DNA of 24,605 nt from Chara braunii (taxonomy: Eukaryota; Streptophyta; Charophyceae; Charales; Characeae). The notes beneath the pieces were generated by a model. That model saw only the letters and a program-made list of their open reading frames with translations. It did not search any database and was not told where the DNA came from. The DNA lies in contig BFEA01000051.1 in assembly GCA_003427395.1 (NCBI GenBank), positions 213,860-238,464 on the forward strand. The letters run 5' to 3'. This document shows, in pieces, positions 1 to 8,289 of this stretch. Each line of letters opens with the position of its first letter. Position 1 is the stretch's first letter. The position numbers were made by a program, and so were the translations under genes.

Positions 1-30
<30 letters not shown>
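1..30 (+). repeat. Poly-A run at window start
   Basis: Thirty consecutive A open the window. It is either the tail of a retroposon cut off by the window edge or an artefact of a contig end; the opposite end is also a homopolymer. Confidence 0.9.
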
Positions 31-32
<2 letters not shown>

Positions 33-43
33 ACCCTTATGCT

Positions 44-950
44 GTGATTGAGGGCGGATACAGGACGCGGCCAACAACACAACCATTCCTGGCTGCGAAC
101 AACCACTCCGAGTTCCACCACGCAGCCGGATCTACCCGCAGAAAGACACACAATGGCAGCCAGGTGCAGCCGGCTGCCCCTCAGCGCAGCGCAGACCCGA
201 ATCAAGAAAGCCTAAAACGCGCTGCGCACCTGTCCGACTTCACAGGTAAGATTCAAGAAAGCCTGAAACGCGCTGCGCACCTGTCCGCCTTCACAGGTAA
301 GATACACACAATACCAAAAAAAAAAAAAAACGACCATCGTTCGGGCTATGTGTCCAGGGCCTCGCAACAATGAACGACCCCAACATTCTGAATCGATGTG
401 TGGATTACATCCGGGCCGTCTATCTCCCTATTTAACGCACGGTCAGATAACCCTTTCCCGACTTTCCTATACCGGACACGGCGCTACGACCGGTCGGTCT
501 CCAGCGACCACGCGTCCTCCGCCGCGACCGCCGCCATGTTACCTCACGGAACAACCAGTCCGTCTCCTGCCGGCGACCGCGACGCCCTGTATACCCACTT
601 ACACCTGTTTTTAAGGCCTAGTTGCACGACTCTCCACCCGACAACATTGTGAATGCAGCTGGACAATGTGGCCGTCTTGCTGCATCCGAAAAGGTCGACG
701 ACATTCCCCAAACGGAAACGCAGCCGCTAAACGACAAAACGCAACCCCGTATACGCAGCCATTCCTGGCTGCGGACTATGGCACTGTATCTTTCCGCATT
801 CTAGTTGAGATTCATTCTCTTTTTGCACTCATACCACATCTGGTGATACGCCCGCCCTCCTGGCTGCGCCCCCACGCCCAGTGTGGTATCAGTAACAGAA
901 AATGGGAGACAATACAACAGATAAGGCAACGGCTTAAAAATATATGGATC
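44..950. other. Unassigned sequence with short inverted repeats
   Basis: No gene recognised. The plus frame opening at 44 starts with GTG, not ATG, and has no recognisable domain. The phrase ATTCCTGGCTGCG occurs near 86 and 761, and a related CTCCTGGCTGCG near 859. At 754-773 it sits in a perfect 8-bp stem with a 4-base loop (CGCAGCCA TTCC TGGCTGCG). An A15 run at 316-330 could mark the end of an old retroposon whose body precedes it. Confidence 0.5.
202..303 (+). repeat. Tandem duplication, 51 bp x 2
   Basis: Units 202-252 and 253-303 differ at only two positions. The unit length is a multiple of three, so the open plus frame reads two 17-residue copies beginning ESLKRAAHLS. The high identity points to a recent duplication. 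Confidence 0.93.
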
Positions 951-1321
951 TAGGATCCAGGAGGCCATCCCCCTATCATGGGTGCAGACTCTCTAGAAAC
1001 AGCCCTGAGTGTGCAATGACGATTGGGTAATGACCTACACCTCCCTGCCAATACCCATGGTCATCTGCAAAGTCACCAACCTCCGTAACTCGCAGGTGAA
1101 CTGGAGGCCTACTAACCCTCTCTCCCAGGAGCAAGGCTGGCATGGCTTAAAAAGAACGAGGACCTGGACACACAGCACTCTGGGCAGAGCTGATCCGTTC
1201 TGCCTGGATGGATGTCCAGCGAAACAGCGCCCCGGTTCCCAGCGTCACAGCAGCACGCACGCCGGGACTCTGAAAAAATGGCTGGAAAATGTACTGGTGG
1301 TTGAAAAAAAAAAAAAAAAAA
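951..1321 (+). repeat. A-tailed unassigned sequence, possible retroposon
   Basis: The stretch ends in an 18-base A-run (1304-1321) followed directly by unrelated sequence, as expected for the 3' end of a plus-sense retroposon. The left end is not defined. No similarity to the other families here was seen, and no coding sequence is supported. Confidence 0.35.
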
Positions 1322-1640
1322 GGGACCAGTGACAAGGCATGGCCACCATGATCATCTCTTCTTTCTTGTTTTCCATTTTTCCTTTGACAATACATGGCCA
1401 CCAAACACTGCGAAGGCTCCCGTGACCTGCTGGGCAGGACAATTCACAGCCTGGTACAGTCAGCGGGCTAAGTACCGGTAACGGTATGTATCTGAGGAAG
1501 GGTACGTGCTCAGTTGGATCTGAGTGTGCAAGAACTGCCGATGCATCCGGGGGAGTTGAGTGTGGTGGAGTTGTGTTTGGACACTACAGCCTTGCAGGGG
1601 TGGGTGGATATCACGACTGGCATGCTTGCACTTTTGAACA
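1322..1640. other. No feature seen
   Basis: Mixed-composition sequence between an A-run and a tRNA-like unit. The overlapping open frames on both strands are short and show no domain. Confidence 0.4.
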
Positions 1641-1716
1641 CCGTGTCCTGGCTGTAGTGGTTAATAGACTTGGCTTTTGGGGCCGAGGTCACCTGTTCGA
1701 ATCCGTGCAGGAACAC
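1641..1716 (+). tRNA. tRNA-like unit (tRNA pseudogene or SINE head)
   Basis: An A-box-like segment (TGGCTGTAGTGG, about 1649-1660) is followed by a B-box-like segment (CTGTTCGAATCC, about 1693-1704). An anticodon-type stem TTGGC/GCCGA encloses a 7-base loop TTTTGGG, which would place anticodon TTG (Gln). An acceptor-like pairing TGTCCTG / CAGGAACA exists with one bulge. The T-stem pairs poorly, so this is a decayed tRNA or the head of a tRNA-derived SINE. I do not claim a functional tRNA. Confidence 0.5.
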
Positions 1717-1719
1717 AGA

Positions 1720-2027
1720 GGAGGATTTAGGCCCATGGAAGTGCGGAAACACCATGATTATCTCAATAATAGATAGAAAGACAAACTTTAGTGGTCATCA
1801 TGATCATCCCTCTCTGATAATATCCATGTTCAATATTACTATAAAAGGCACGCCTATTCAAAAAGGAAAAAAGAAATTTATTGAATTTTCTTCACCATTT
1901 CCTGGGAATTCCATTATTTTCTGCGCGTAGACAAGTCGGTATGTTAGATCCCACTGCCGGACATCCCATTGGCTGCAATGGGCGATTTGCAGATGGGGTC
2001 CAACTGGACCCGGCTGGGTCTGCATCC
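1720..2027. other. No gene seen
   Basis: Follows the tRNA-like unit, and its first part may be that unit's SINE body. A short A-rich stretch at 1859-1876 gives no clear tail. No supported coding sequence. Confidence 0.35.
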
Positions 2028-2100
2028 TTTCTTTTGTTTTTGTAGAGGTGGGATACTAGACAGATGACAGCCACTCACAGTAATCAGCCACTCGGTTGTC
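2028..2100 (-). repeat. R2 family fragment, minus sense
   Basis: T-rich start followed by GTAGAGGTGGGATACTAGAC and then a GACAG / CCACTC / AATCAGCCACTCGG body, matching the R2 copy at 17192-17265 in the same orientation. The expected CCAGGTTGT next to the tail is missing, so the 3' tip is altered. Confidence 0.5.
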
Positions 2101-2261
2101 CAGATGAACCCCTCTGAAGACCCCACCCACCCTTCCTCTCATCTTTTTGCCCTGGCGCACCCCACCCCCGCTGTCCTACCCTAGTGTTAACCACCCAGGA
2201 CCATCTGGGTCTGCATCTTCACTGGAGGCGCTCTCCTTATGAGGAAAGCGCATCTCAGGGC

Positions 2262-2419
2262 TACCCAAGGATGCTGGACCCGATTTCCAGCAGGTGTAAC
2301 TCCCCACCAATAGATGGAGCCTTTAACGCTGGGACCTACTTATTGGGGCTGCTCTTATCACCTCGTTAGGTAGGTTTTTCCCACATATGAAGTTCAACCA
2401 AAAAAAAAAAAAAAAAAAA
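2262..2419 (+). mobile_element. R1 retroposon, plus sense, A-tailed
   Basis: Contains the R1 core: GCTGGACCCGATTTCCAGCA, then CCCCACCAATAGATGGAGCC, then CTGCTCTTATCACC, and ends GTTCAACC plus A20 (2400-2419). The same elements in the same order occur in minus-sense copies at 8115-8260, 8849-8995 and 17575-17735. About 150 bp, short, A-tailed and dispersed: a non-autonomous retroposon. No A or B box is obvious in the core. Confidence 0.75.
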
Positions 2420-2424
2420 CAAAA

Positions 2425-2510
2425 CGAATGGTGATTACCCGTGTGCACCCCTCCAATCCAACCTCTACAACAACCTGGACTTCAAAAAAAAAGAAAAGAA
2501 AAGAAAAAGC
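2425..2510 (+). mobile_element. R2 retroposon 3' end, plus sense
   Basis: GTGATTACC upstream, then CCTCTACAACAACCTGGACT and an A-rich tail with interspersed G (about 2484-2510). The same tail motif recurs near 4692-4747 in plus sense and, as complement, near 4965 and 17219. Confidence 0.7.
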
Positions 2511-2660
2511 AGTTTCCAGGGCAGGAGGTTGCCCCTCCCCTACCCCCCCTGACCTGCCACCATTTCTGGATGCCACGAAACCAGGTTCCAATCCTGTGCC
2601 GGTCTGACGATGTGGAATATCCCCTTTAGATTTCCGGGCAGGAGGCACCTGCCTGGGAAG

Positions 2661-2800
2661 TTTTTTTTTTTTTTGGGGGGGGGCGCATGCTAGTAGGGTT
2701 GATACGAGCATCCCCCACTAGCAGCACGGTGCTGCTGACTCCAATCTTTTGGTCAGGAGCTGCACCTGCTGGGAAGCGGGCCCCGCGTCCCTTCTACAGA
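2661..2800 (-). mobile_element. R1 retroposon, minus sense, diverged
   Basis: Starts with T14 followed by G9 (2661-2683), the complement of the tail, then GTTGATACGAGC, CTAGCAGCACGGTGC, TTTTGGT and GCACCTGCTGGGAAGCGGGC ending at CCGCGTCCC. The order matches other R1 copies. It stands tail to tail with the plus-sense R1 at 2262-2419. The T-run followed by a G-run is unusual for a tail. Confidence 0.65.
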
Positions 2801-2917
2801 AATGATGATACAAAGGCAAGGATCTTGCAAGTGGTACTGCTAAGTTGGAAAGGGCCTGCCTTCAGCCTGTGCTCAGGTCGCCTGAGGGGTCTGCTGTTCC
2901 TAGCTGCCCCCTCAACT

Positions 2918-2919
<2 letters not shown>

Positions 2920-2955
<36 letters not shown>

Positions 2956-3190
2956 TATATTCTTCTCTCAATTTCACCTCACACTACCTACCTACCACTA
3001 CTCCTACTTGCAGGCATACGGGGAACCCCGTAGCAGCCAGAACCGTGTTCATGAGAGAACATACGGGGGCTGCTCCCGACCTGCAGGTGGGCTATACCGG
3101 CCAGGGGACAGTCGGTAGCATCAGGGGATAAAGCCCAGGGGACCAATCTCCTGTGCCTCCCCTCAGGTCCCCTCCCCTACGAACATCAGC
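2920..3190 (-). mobile_element. R5 SINE, minus sense, 5'-truncated
   Basis: T33 (2920-2952) is the complement of an A-tail. Sequence from about 3009 to 3185 is the reverse complement of the body of the plus-sense R5 copy (about 3476-3671), sharing the blocks GCTGCTACGGGGTTCCCCGT, GATGCTACCG and CCTGGCCGGTAT. The tRNA-like head is absent, consistent with 5' truncation during retroposition. Between body and tail lies a TACC-rich linker at about 2985-3010. Confidence 0.75.
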
Positions 3191-3303
3191 AGACTCTGCT
3201 ATGCGGATCTCTTGCGTAGCATAAGTTGTCAAACGTGTGCAGAAAAAAAAAAAAAAAAAAAAAGGAAGTTGTCATCCTCCTGAGGAATCTCCTTGTTATT
3301 GCA

Positions 3304-3690
3304 TCCAGCGGCCTAGCTCAGTTGGTAAGGCACGCAAATGGCATTCAGGAGGTCTTGGGTTCAATGCCCATTGGCCTCATGTACCTTCCTGCACAAGCTT
3401 GGTGCCCACCACCTACGGATAATATGCCGTTGGTCCCCCCGCGTGGCATTGAGCAGAGATTGCTGATGGTCATCGGGGTAGGGAACCGGAGGGGAGGCAC
3501 AGTGACTGGCCCATTGAAGAAGCTCGGTCCCGATGCTACCGGCAGACCCCTGGCCGGTATCGCCCACCTGCTGTAGCAGGTATCACACCTGCTGGTGAGT
3601 GCAGCTCCCGCATGTTCCCTCGTTGGAGGCTTGTGCACGGACGTGGCTGCTACGGGGTTCCCCGTAATACTATAATGACAATAAAAAAGG
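3304..3690 (+). mobile_element. R5 SINE with tRNA-like head, plus sense
   Basis: The head starts at ATCCAGCGGCCTAGCTCAGT with a perfect-looking A box (TAGCTCAGTTGG, about 3313-3324) and a B box (GGGTTCAATGCC, about 3357-3368), the internal promoter of a tRNA-derived SINE. The body continues to GCTGCTACGGGGTTCCCCGT and the end is ATAATGACAATAAAAAA. A second head-bearing copy lies at 20912 and a minus-sense body at 3009-3190. The A21 run just upstream (3243-3263) belongs to a neighbouring insertion or is a target A-tract. Confidence 0.82.
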
Positions 3691-3774
3691 CCTGAAAGGC
3701 CGTCCTGTCCAGATTCGACAGGTAATTGAATTGGGGCCTCGTTCCACACCACTTACGAATTCTTCCATCGTAAG
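3689..3774 (+). other. Three consecutive short stem-loops
   Basis: GGCC/GGCC (3689-3701, loop TGAAA), CCTGTC/GACAGG (3704-3722, loop of 7) and CTTACGA/TCGTAAG (3752-3774, loop of 9) follow directly after the R5 end. All stems are perfect. They may be the structured 3' end of R5 or belong to an adjacent element; chance is possible for the first. Confidence 0.4.
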
Positions 3775-4390
3775 GGCACCCTAACCGGCGGAGGGTGATT
3801 AATTTACCCTAACTTTGTTTTTCGTTCCACAACCCGTGAGGAAGACCCTACACTTACCCGCCCTTACATCTCAGGTGAGGAGGTCCATGTGTCAGAAGGT
3901 CGGCCTGCCGGGCATGGACGTCCGTGAAGGTGCCACAGCTTCCGCGAATGACACGCTCCGTAGGGTCCCACCCTCACATTTCAAGTCACCTCTGACAGCT
4001 CCCTAGAGATTGCCGTCGTTTTTTTAGGGGCGGACCGTACAAGCCCAAAATGTGGAAACATTCCGGAGTTCGTTTTCATCGTGATTAGGGTGTGGTGGAA
4101 CGATGATTTTCGAAGTGGAGTCGAATGAGGCCCTTGGTTGGGCTTAAAGAATTAGCCTTTATTTAAAAAATAAAATAAAAAATAAACATCTCCCTGTTAT
4201 TCGTTGAGCTTGAGAACAGTATATTCCTTGGCTTTTTTTTCCTTTTTTTTCTTCGTTTTTTTTTTTTAGCTGTGTTTTTTACAGTAAGTTAATCAATGCT
4301 CCGTGGAGGAGGGGTTTGCAGGGAGACCTTTCTGCCAGGGCGCTGGACCCAGCGTCCATCTTCTTCCGCGTTGAATTGTGAGGTCCCCAG
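3775..4390. other. No gene seen; A/T-rich patch
   Basis: No supported coding sequence. An AATAAA-rich patch (about 4160-4188) and T-runs near 4233-4268 suggest remains of retroposon tails. The segment around 4340 contains CGCTGGACCCAGCGTCC, a short inverted repeat reminiscent of the R1 edge. Confidence 0.4.
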
Positions 4391-4610
4391 CCTAGGTGGG
4401 GGGGGGGAACCGATTGTGAAACAAAGTCTTGGGCACACTGACCTTTCTTACTTCCACCAGGGCTGGGCAGCTTATCAGCCCTGGTGCCTATCACTGCTGT
4501 TCGGTCCAAGTTGCTTACTCCATTGGTAAGGGCAATGGTCCTAAGTGCTGGTCACAATGAGGTAGGATAGTGGGATAGGGGGTGCGCTAGGACTCGGAGT
4601 ATTGACCTGA
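4391..4610 (+). repeat. R3 repeat, plus-strand copy
   Basis: TTCCACCAGGGCTGGGCAGC, CAGCCCTGGTGCCTATCACT, GCTGTTCGGTCCAAGTTGC and GAGGTAGGATAGTGGGATAG recur as reverse complement at about 7122-7300 and, more diverged, at about 6395-6640. The right end (about 4573-4610) is also part of the inverted repeat 4573-4936, so R3 and R2 may be parts of one longer element. Confidence 0.72.
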
Positions 4611-4936
4611 GGATGGGATGGGAGGTGGTCTCATATTCCAGGACACCCGTGGCTCACAGCTCCAAGTGATCACTGTGCACTCAGTGATTAACCTCTACAA
4701 CACAATGGACTTTTTGGGGGGCAAAAAAAAAAAAAAAAAAAAAAAAACCAAGGGGACCCAAATGTGTTCGATTCACCCAGGCTTTGATTTCAAGCTCCTA
4801 CCACTTCTAGGGTGTTGTAGAGGCCAGTCACTGAGTGCACAGTGATTACCTGGAGCTGTGAGCCTCGAGTGTCCTGGAATATGAGACCACCTCCCATCCC
4901 ATCCTCATGTCAATACTCCTAGCACACCCCCTGTCC
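4573..4936. repeat. Large inverted repeat from two R2-type copies
   Basis: The arm at 4573-4703 is the reverse complement of 4811-4936 with roughly ten mismatches and one 6-base indel. Shared blocks include GGATGGGATGGGAGGTGGTC, TCATATTCCAGGACAC and CACTGTGCACTCAGTGA. The spacer of about 107 bp holds an A25 run (4723-4747). The plus arm ends with the R2 tail CCTCTACAACACAATGGACT before the A-run. Confidence 0.9.
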
Positions 4937-4995
4937 TTTTTTTTTTTTCTTTTTTTTTCCCATAAAGCCCAGGTTGTTATAGAGGTCGGGTATCG
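4937..4995 (-). mobile_element. R2 retroposon 3' end, minus sense
   Basis: An interrupted T-run (about 4937-4958) is followed by CATAAAGCCCAGGTTGTTATAG and AGGTCGGGTATCG, the complement of the R2 tail. It lies directly beside the right arm of the inverted repeat, so two R2 copies are stacked here. The body to its right (5000-5160) is not resolved. Confidence 0.6.
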
Positions 4996-5166
4996 ACCCA
5001 GGTGGGTACTGTCATTGGAGCGCCGGAGGGAGACTTCCCAGTGGGCAACCTACCCAGTATTATTACTGGCAACCGAATCGGAAGTTCTCGTGGGGAGGTT
5101 TGTCCCGAGTTGGTGGTATTCCACTGGCGCCAATCACGGACCACAACCCCCGCCAGGTGTGGCCTC

Positions 5167-5233
5167 TTTTTTTTTTTTTTTTTTTTTTTTAAACACAAGC
5201 TCCATCTATTGGTGGGGAGCAGCGTCCCATAGA
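5167..5233 (-). mobile_element. R1 fragment, minus sense
   Basis: T24 (5167-5190) is followed by AAGCTCCATCTATTGGTGGG and GAGCAGCGTCCC, the R1 core without its flanking blocks. A second CAGCGTCCCATA occurs at about 5279 after GGGAACCGGGCC, so the R1 edge may be split by about 50 bp of other sequence. Confidence 0.6.
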
Positions 5234-5234
5234 T

Positions 5235-5422
5235 ACAACCATATCTTCACAAATTGGCACAAACTGGGAACCGGGCCCAGCGTCCCATACAAGGAACTAC
5301 TAGAAAAATCTAATTGGCCTAAGGATGGAAATTTAGAAATTGAGATACCGGGGCCATTACCCGGCTTCGGCTCAAAGAATTGGAGCTACTTCAGACATGT
5401 CTATGACAACTTTCATGACTAA
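5235..5422 (+). pseudogene. Unidentified open stretch, possible coding fragment
   Basis: The plus frame ending at TAA 5420-5422 carries about 60 residues with a protein-like mix: segments NWHKLGTGPSVPYKELLEK, NLEIEIPGPLPGFGSKN and FRHVYDNFHD. No start codon is supported, since upstream the frame runs through a T-run and an R1 fragment. No family recognised. It could be the end of a retroelement protein or an exon remnant; chance cannot be excluded. Confidence 0.2.
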
Positions 5423-6390
5423 GCAGAATTCGGAAACGACTCAGAAATCCCCCCATCAATCCACTTTACCCCCCTCCGGCAGGACTGACTGCAGCGGAGC
5501 CACCATCTCTGCTGCTGCTATGCCATACTCCCATCCTGCCAGCTAGCCCCCTCACTGGTAGGACGCGTGATAACCCACCATCTTCTCCCACCCTCCTTAT
5601 TTTCTTTTTGAAGTACCTAAGAACTCTTACCGTCGCTCCAGAAGCATGACAATAGGCTACAGAGGTCCTATGATTGTTCCCAAACCCTCGAAATCCCACA
5701 CCAACCCTTCCAACGTTCTCCAAAACTGTCGTACTCCCTGCCGATCTCTTCTAGGTCTCACACCCCCACTTTCTACTGGGTTACAGGGCAACACGACTCA
5801 CCCCAGCTCCGACCAGCGTCGTCCCGGCAGCAACCCTTGGTTGTCCCGTGGAACGCCCACCCCAAGACATCCCCAGATCTCTCTACCAGACCTCACGCTC
5901 CTGCATCGCAGGTTACACGGCAACACCCCTGCACCGGTCAGCGCCGTTCTGGCATCGAACAACCGCAGATCACTGAGTATAACAGCATTGAAACCACCTA
6001 AGACGAGTTACCAGTAGGGATCCTAGAGTCCTAAAAAACATTCCCAGGACCATTAAACACCCAACTCTTTTTGGGACATTCGAAAAACTTTAGAAAAATA
6101 TAAGAGCTGGGGGGCAAGACTTAATCTGCCTACTATCGTAGATTCCCCTTTGCAATAGATGGGGCGTCGGTCCAGGCTTTCAGTCCTCGTACCAGAACTC
6201 ACTTGATCTCATACCCCCTTTTGCTAGGGTAACAGGACACCACAACCTTCCCCAGTATCGATCAATGTGGCCTCATGACTCCCACCTATTCTGAAATCGG
6301 AGGGGACACCTTCCTGGTACTATCCCAGCTCAACCAGCTAGTGGGTACCCTGATGCGCGACGGCAGGACTGCCTCCCAACCCTAACTCAC
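5423..6390. repeat. C-rich decayed sequence with a degenerate internal repeat
   Basis: The plus strand is strongly C over G. A motif of the form GGTTACAGGGCAACACGACT occurs near 5779, again as GGTTACACGGCAACACCCCT near 5910, and weaker as GGGTAACAGGACACCACAAC near 6226, each followed by a CCAG..TCG block. In one open frame (5646-6017) the first two read LQGNT and LHGNT. No family recognised; probably part of an old repeat. Confidence 0.45.
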
Positions 6391-6394
6391 TTCA

Positions 6395-6640
6395 ATTCTC
6401 CTAACGCACCCCCTATACCTACTATCCTACCTCAATGATACAAGCACTCAGGACAATCACCCTATTCCTCAGAGGGCGACCGAACAGTAGTTATAGGCAC
6501 CAGGACTGGACAACCCTACCTCTACCCAGCCGCAATAGAAGCCTAATCGTGCAAGCCTTGTTACTCGAGGACTTCGGATGCCAGGCACAATCAGTATCAC
6601 TATCAGTCCATACGGACGAACCGAATCGCAGCCAAGAATT
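6395..6640 (-). repeat. R3 repeat, diverged minus-strand copy
   Basis: ACTATCCTACCTCAATG, GCACTCAGGACAATC, GACCGAACAGTAGTTATAGG and GGACTTCGGATGCCAGGCAC match the copy at 7122-7300 block by block. The left part (CTAACGCACCCCCTATACC) matches the complement of 4573-4595. Confidence 0.62.
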
Positions 6641-6730
6641 CGCATGGACCAGAGTAGACTCAGACTCCCCATGGCCTGGCCTGAACCCATGACGAGCTCA
6701 TGACAGGGATTGGTCTCCCCCACCTATTCT

Positions 6731-6796
6731 ACTAGTATGCAGGTGTGTCTCTGTTTGTCGTAGCACTAGTATGCAGGTGTGTCTATCTATGTCGTA
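6731..6796 (+). repeat. Tandem duplication, 34-bp period
   Basis: ACTAGTATGCAGGTGTGTCT begins at 6731 and again at 6765; the remainder of each unit ends in GTCGTA with a few differences. TA-rich microsatellite-like sequence follows (about 6839-6850). Confidence 0.88.
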
Positions 6797-6847
6797 TAAG
6801 CAGAGCACTATAGGTACCAAGAACCGTGTGACACTGTAAGTATATAT

Positions 6848-6920
6848 ATGTCTATGGTAGCTATGTCAGACTTGAACCTAGGATCTGTTGTATGTAACTA
6901 GGATAACCTACCATGTATAA
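6848..6920 (-). tRNA. Degenerate tRNA-like unit, minus strand
   Basis: On the minus strand ATGGTAG and CTACCAT form a perfect 7-bp acceptor-like pair, and a B-box-like CCTAGGTTCAAGTCT lies before the 3' half. The T-stem does not sit next to the acceptor stem and no convincing A box is seen. Decayed SINE head or coincidence. Confidence 0.25.
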
Positions 6921-6975
6921 GAGATGATGGGGGACAGATGATGGGGGAGATCAATATTGGAACAAATAGCTTACC

Positions 6976-7119
6976 TTCGTCAGCCCAAAGGGGTATGTGT
7001 CTAGCCATGCGTCATTCTAACGCCCTGCCGGTGTCCATGCGCGAGGCTGCAATTGAGTTTTGAACCCACAACTTCATACCACAATGCACATTTCCAACCG
7101 GTGCTCTAACCACTGAGCC
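6976..7119 (-). mobile_element. R4 tRNA-headed SINE, minus sense, copy 1
   Basis: The minus strand reads GCTCAGTGGTTAGAGCACCG (D-arm and A box, about 7096-7118) and GTGGGTTCAAAACTC (B box, about 7055-7069), then a body ending GGGCTGACG at 6978. A second copy with the same order lies at 7976-8110. Its head directly abuts an R3 copy at 7119. Confidence 0.78.
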
Positions 7120-7121
7120 TA

Positions 7122-7300
7122 CTATCCTACCTCGGTGTGACCAGCACTCAGGACCATTGCCCTACCAATGGACAGGCAACTTGGACCGAACAGCAGTGAT
7201 AGGCACCAGGGCTGATAGGTTGCCCAGCCCTGGTGGAAGCGGAATTGGACGAGCCTTGTCGAACAGAACTTCGGACGCCAGGCCCAGACAATCTACTACA
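7122..7300 (-). repeat. R3 repeat, minus-strand copy
   Basis: Reverse complement of the 4391-4610 copy: CAGCACTCAGGACCATTGCC, GGACCGAACAGCAGTGATAG, GCACCAGGGCTGATAGG and GCCCAGCCCTGGTGGAAG. It also aligns in direct orientation with 6395-6640 through ACTTCGGACGCCAGGC. Confidence 0.78.
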
Positions 7301-7720
7301 GGCTCTAAGAGACATGGACCCTAGGTTCAGACAGGGTAGCACCCACTGAAGCAGTCTTACCGTCCTTCCCCTAGCTTAACCAATGCCAGGCGGAACTCGG
7401 ACTGGCCTGAGCGACTTATATCCCTACCGTTACCCTAGGGTCTAAGCCTTATATATAGGCACCAGACAGTTCTATCTGAATGTCAGTAGGAACCCCTTAC
7501 CTGAACCTACTGCAGATTCTAGACTCCACCCAGTGACTAGACCTCCCCAGCCTGATATTATAGTTGTATATATGTACGCACACGGAAGTTTGTGTATGTA
7601 GCCCGTAGGCATTGCGTAGTTTTTGCAAGCTATATATGTATACCGGAAGGTTGTGCATGCTCTATGAATCTATGTATCAAGATGTACAGACAACATCATG
7701 TGTGTTTATCGAGGAGAGAA
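7301..7720. other. No feature seen
   Basis: No coding sequence supported. TA/TG-rich patches (about 7449-7457 and 7557-7645) look like decayed simple repeats. Confidence 0.35.
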
Positions 7721-7723
7721 CGT

Positions 7724-7825
7724 GGCAAGTTGGACAAGGACCCCCCCCAAGGTCCGAACCAAGCTCGAACCCGTGACCTTGTAACACGTAATCAAAGACT
7801 CTACTGTATGAACAACTATCGAAAA
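7724..7825 (-). tRNA. tRNA-like unit, minus strand
   Basis: The minus strand carries a B box (CACGGGTTCGAGCTT, about 7761-7775) preceded by GATTACGTGTTACAAGGTC, which resembles the anticodon arm to variable loop of a tRNA. The A-box side (about 7790-7820) is weak. Probably a SINE head distinct from R4 and R5. Confidence 0.4.
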
Positions 7826-7975
7826 TGGCACGAACGTGTGATATGCCTGACAGGGGAGGTCAACAGAACACCCAAGACCAACACCCCCAAGCAACCCCTG
7901 TGGAACCCAGAACCAACATACAACACCATGGACTACCCTTGGGTGGTGTGCAGGCAGTGTCTGTAATAGTACCAT

Positions 7976-8110
7976 GCGTCAGCCCAAGGGCCTGTGTGTC
8001 CAGCCGTAACTGCCTGACGGTGTCCATGCGCAAGGCTGTGGGGTTTTGAACCCGCTACCTTATACCACAACGCGCATTTCCAACCGGTGCTCTAACCACT
8101 GAGCTACATC
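7976..8110 (-). mobile_element. R4 tRNA-headed SINE, minus sense, copy 2
   Basis: The minus strand reads GATGTAGCTCAGTGGTTAGA, a perfect D-arm (GCTC/GAGC) and A box, then GCGGGTTCAAAACCCCAC, a B box within a paired T-arm. The body matches copy 1 to its end (GGGCTGACGC at 7976). This copy is better preserved than copy 1. The region between anticodon and T-arm is long for a class I tRNA. Confidence 0.82.
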
Positions 8111-8114
8111 AAAT

Positions 8115-8260
8115 CTTCTCCTTTTCTTTTGAACAACCAAGCGGAAGCTAGGGGTGCTGGTAAGAGCAGATACCACTAGCACCGTCGGGGAGGCTCCATC
8201 TATTGGTGGGGACCAGCACCTGCTGGAAATCGGGTCCAGCGTCCCGGAACATTGTAATTG
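8115..8260 (-). mobile_element. R1 retroposon, minus sense
   Basis: The best preserved R1 copy. Complement of an A-rich tail (CTTTTCTTTTGAACAACC), then GGTGCTGGTAAGAGCAGATA, CCACTAGCACCGTC, GGCTCCATCTATTGGTGGGG, CAGCACCTGCTGGAAATCGG and GTCCAGCGTCCC. It abuts the head of R4 copy 2. Confidence 0.82.
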
Positions 8261-8289
8261 TTTATGTGAACACTCATGCAATTGTGACG

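Noticed and set aside
3304-3375. Functional tRNA gene
   Set aside because: A and B boxes are good but the D-stem and anticodon stem do not pair properly, and a SINE body follows.
4907-5422. 171-codon plus ORF as a complete protein
   Set aside because: It traverses two T-runs (poly-Phe) and two retroposon fragments; only the last 60 codons look protein-like and are listed separately.
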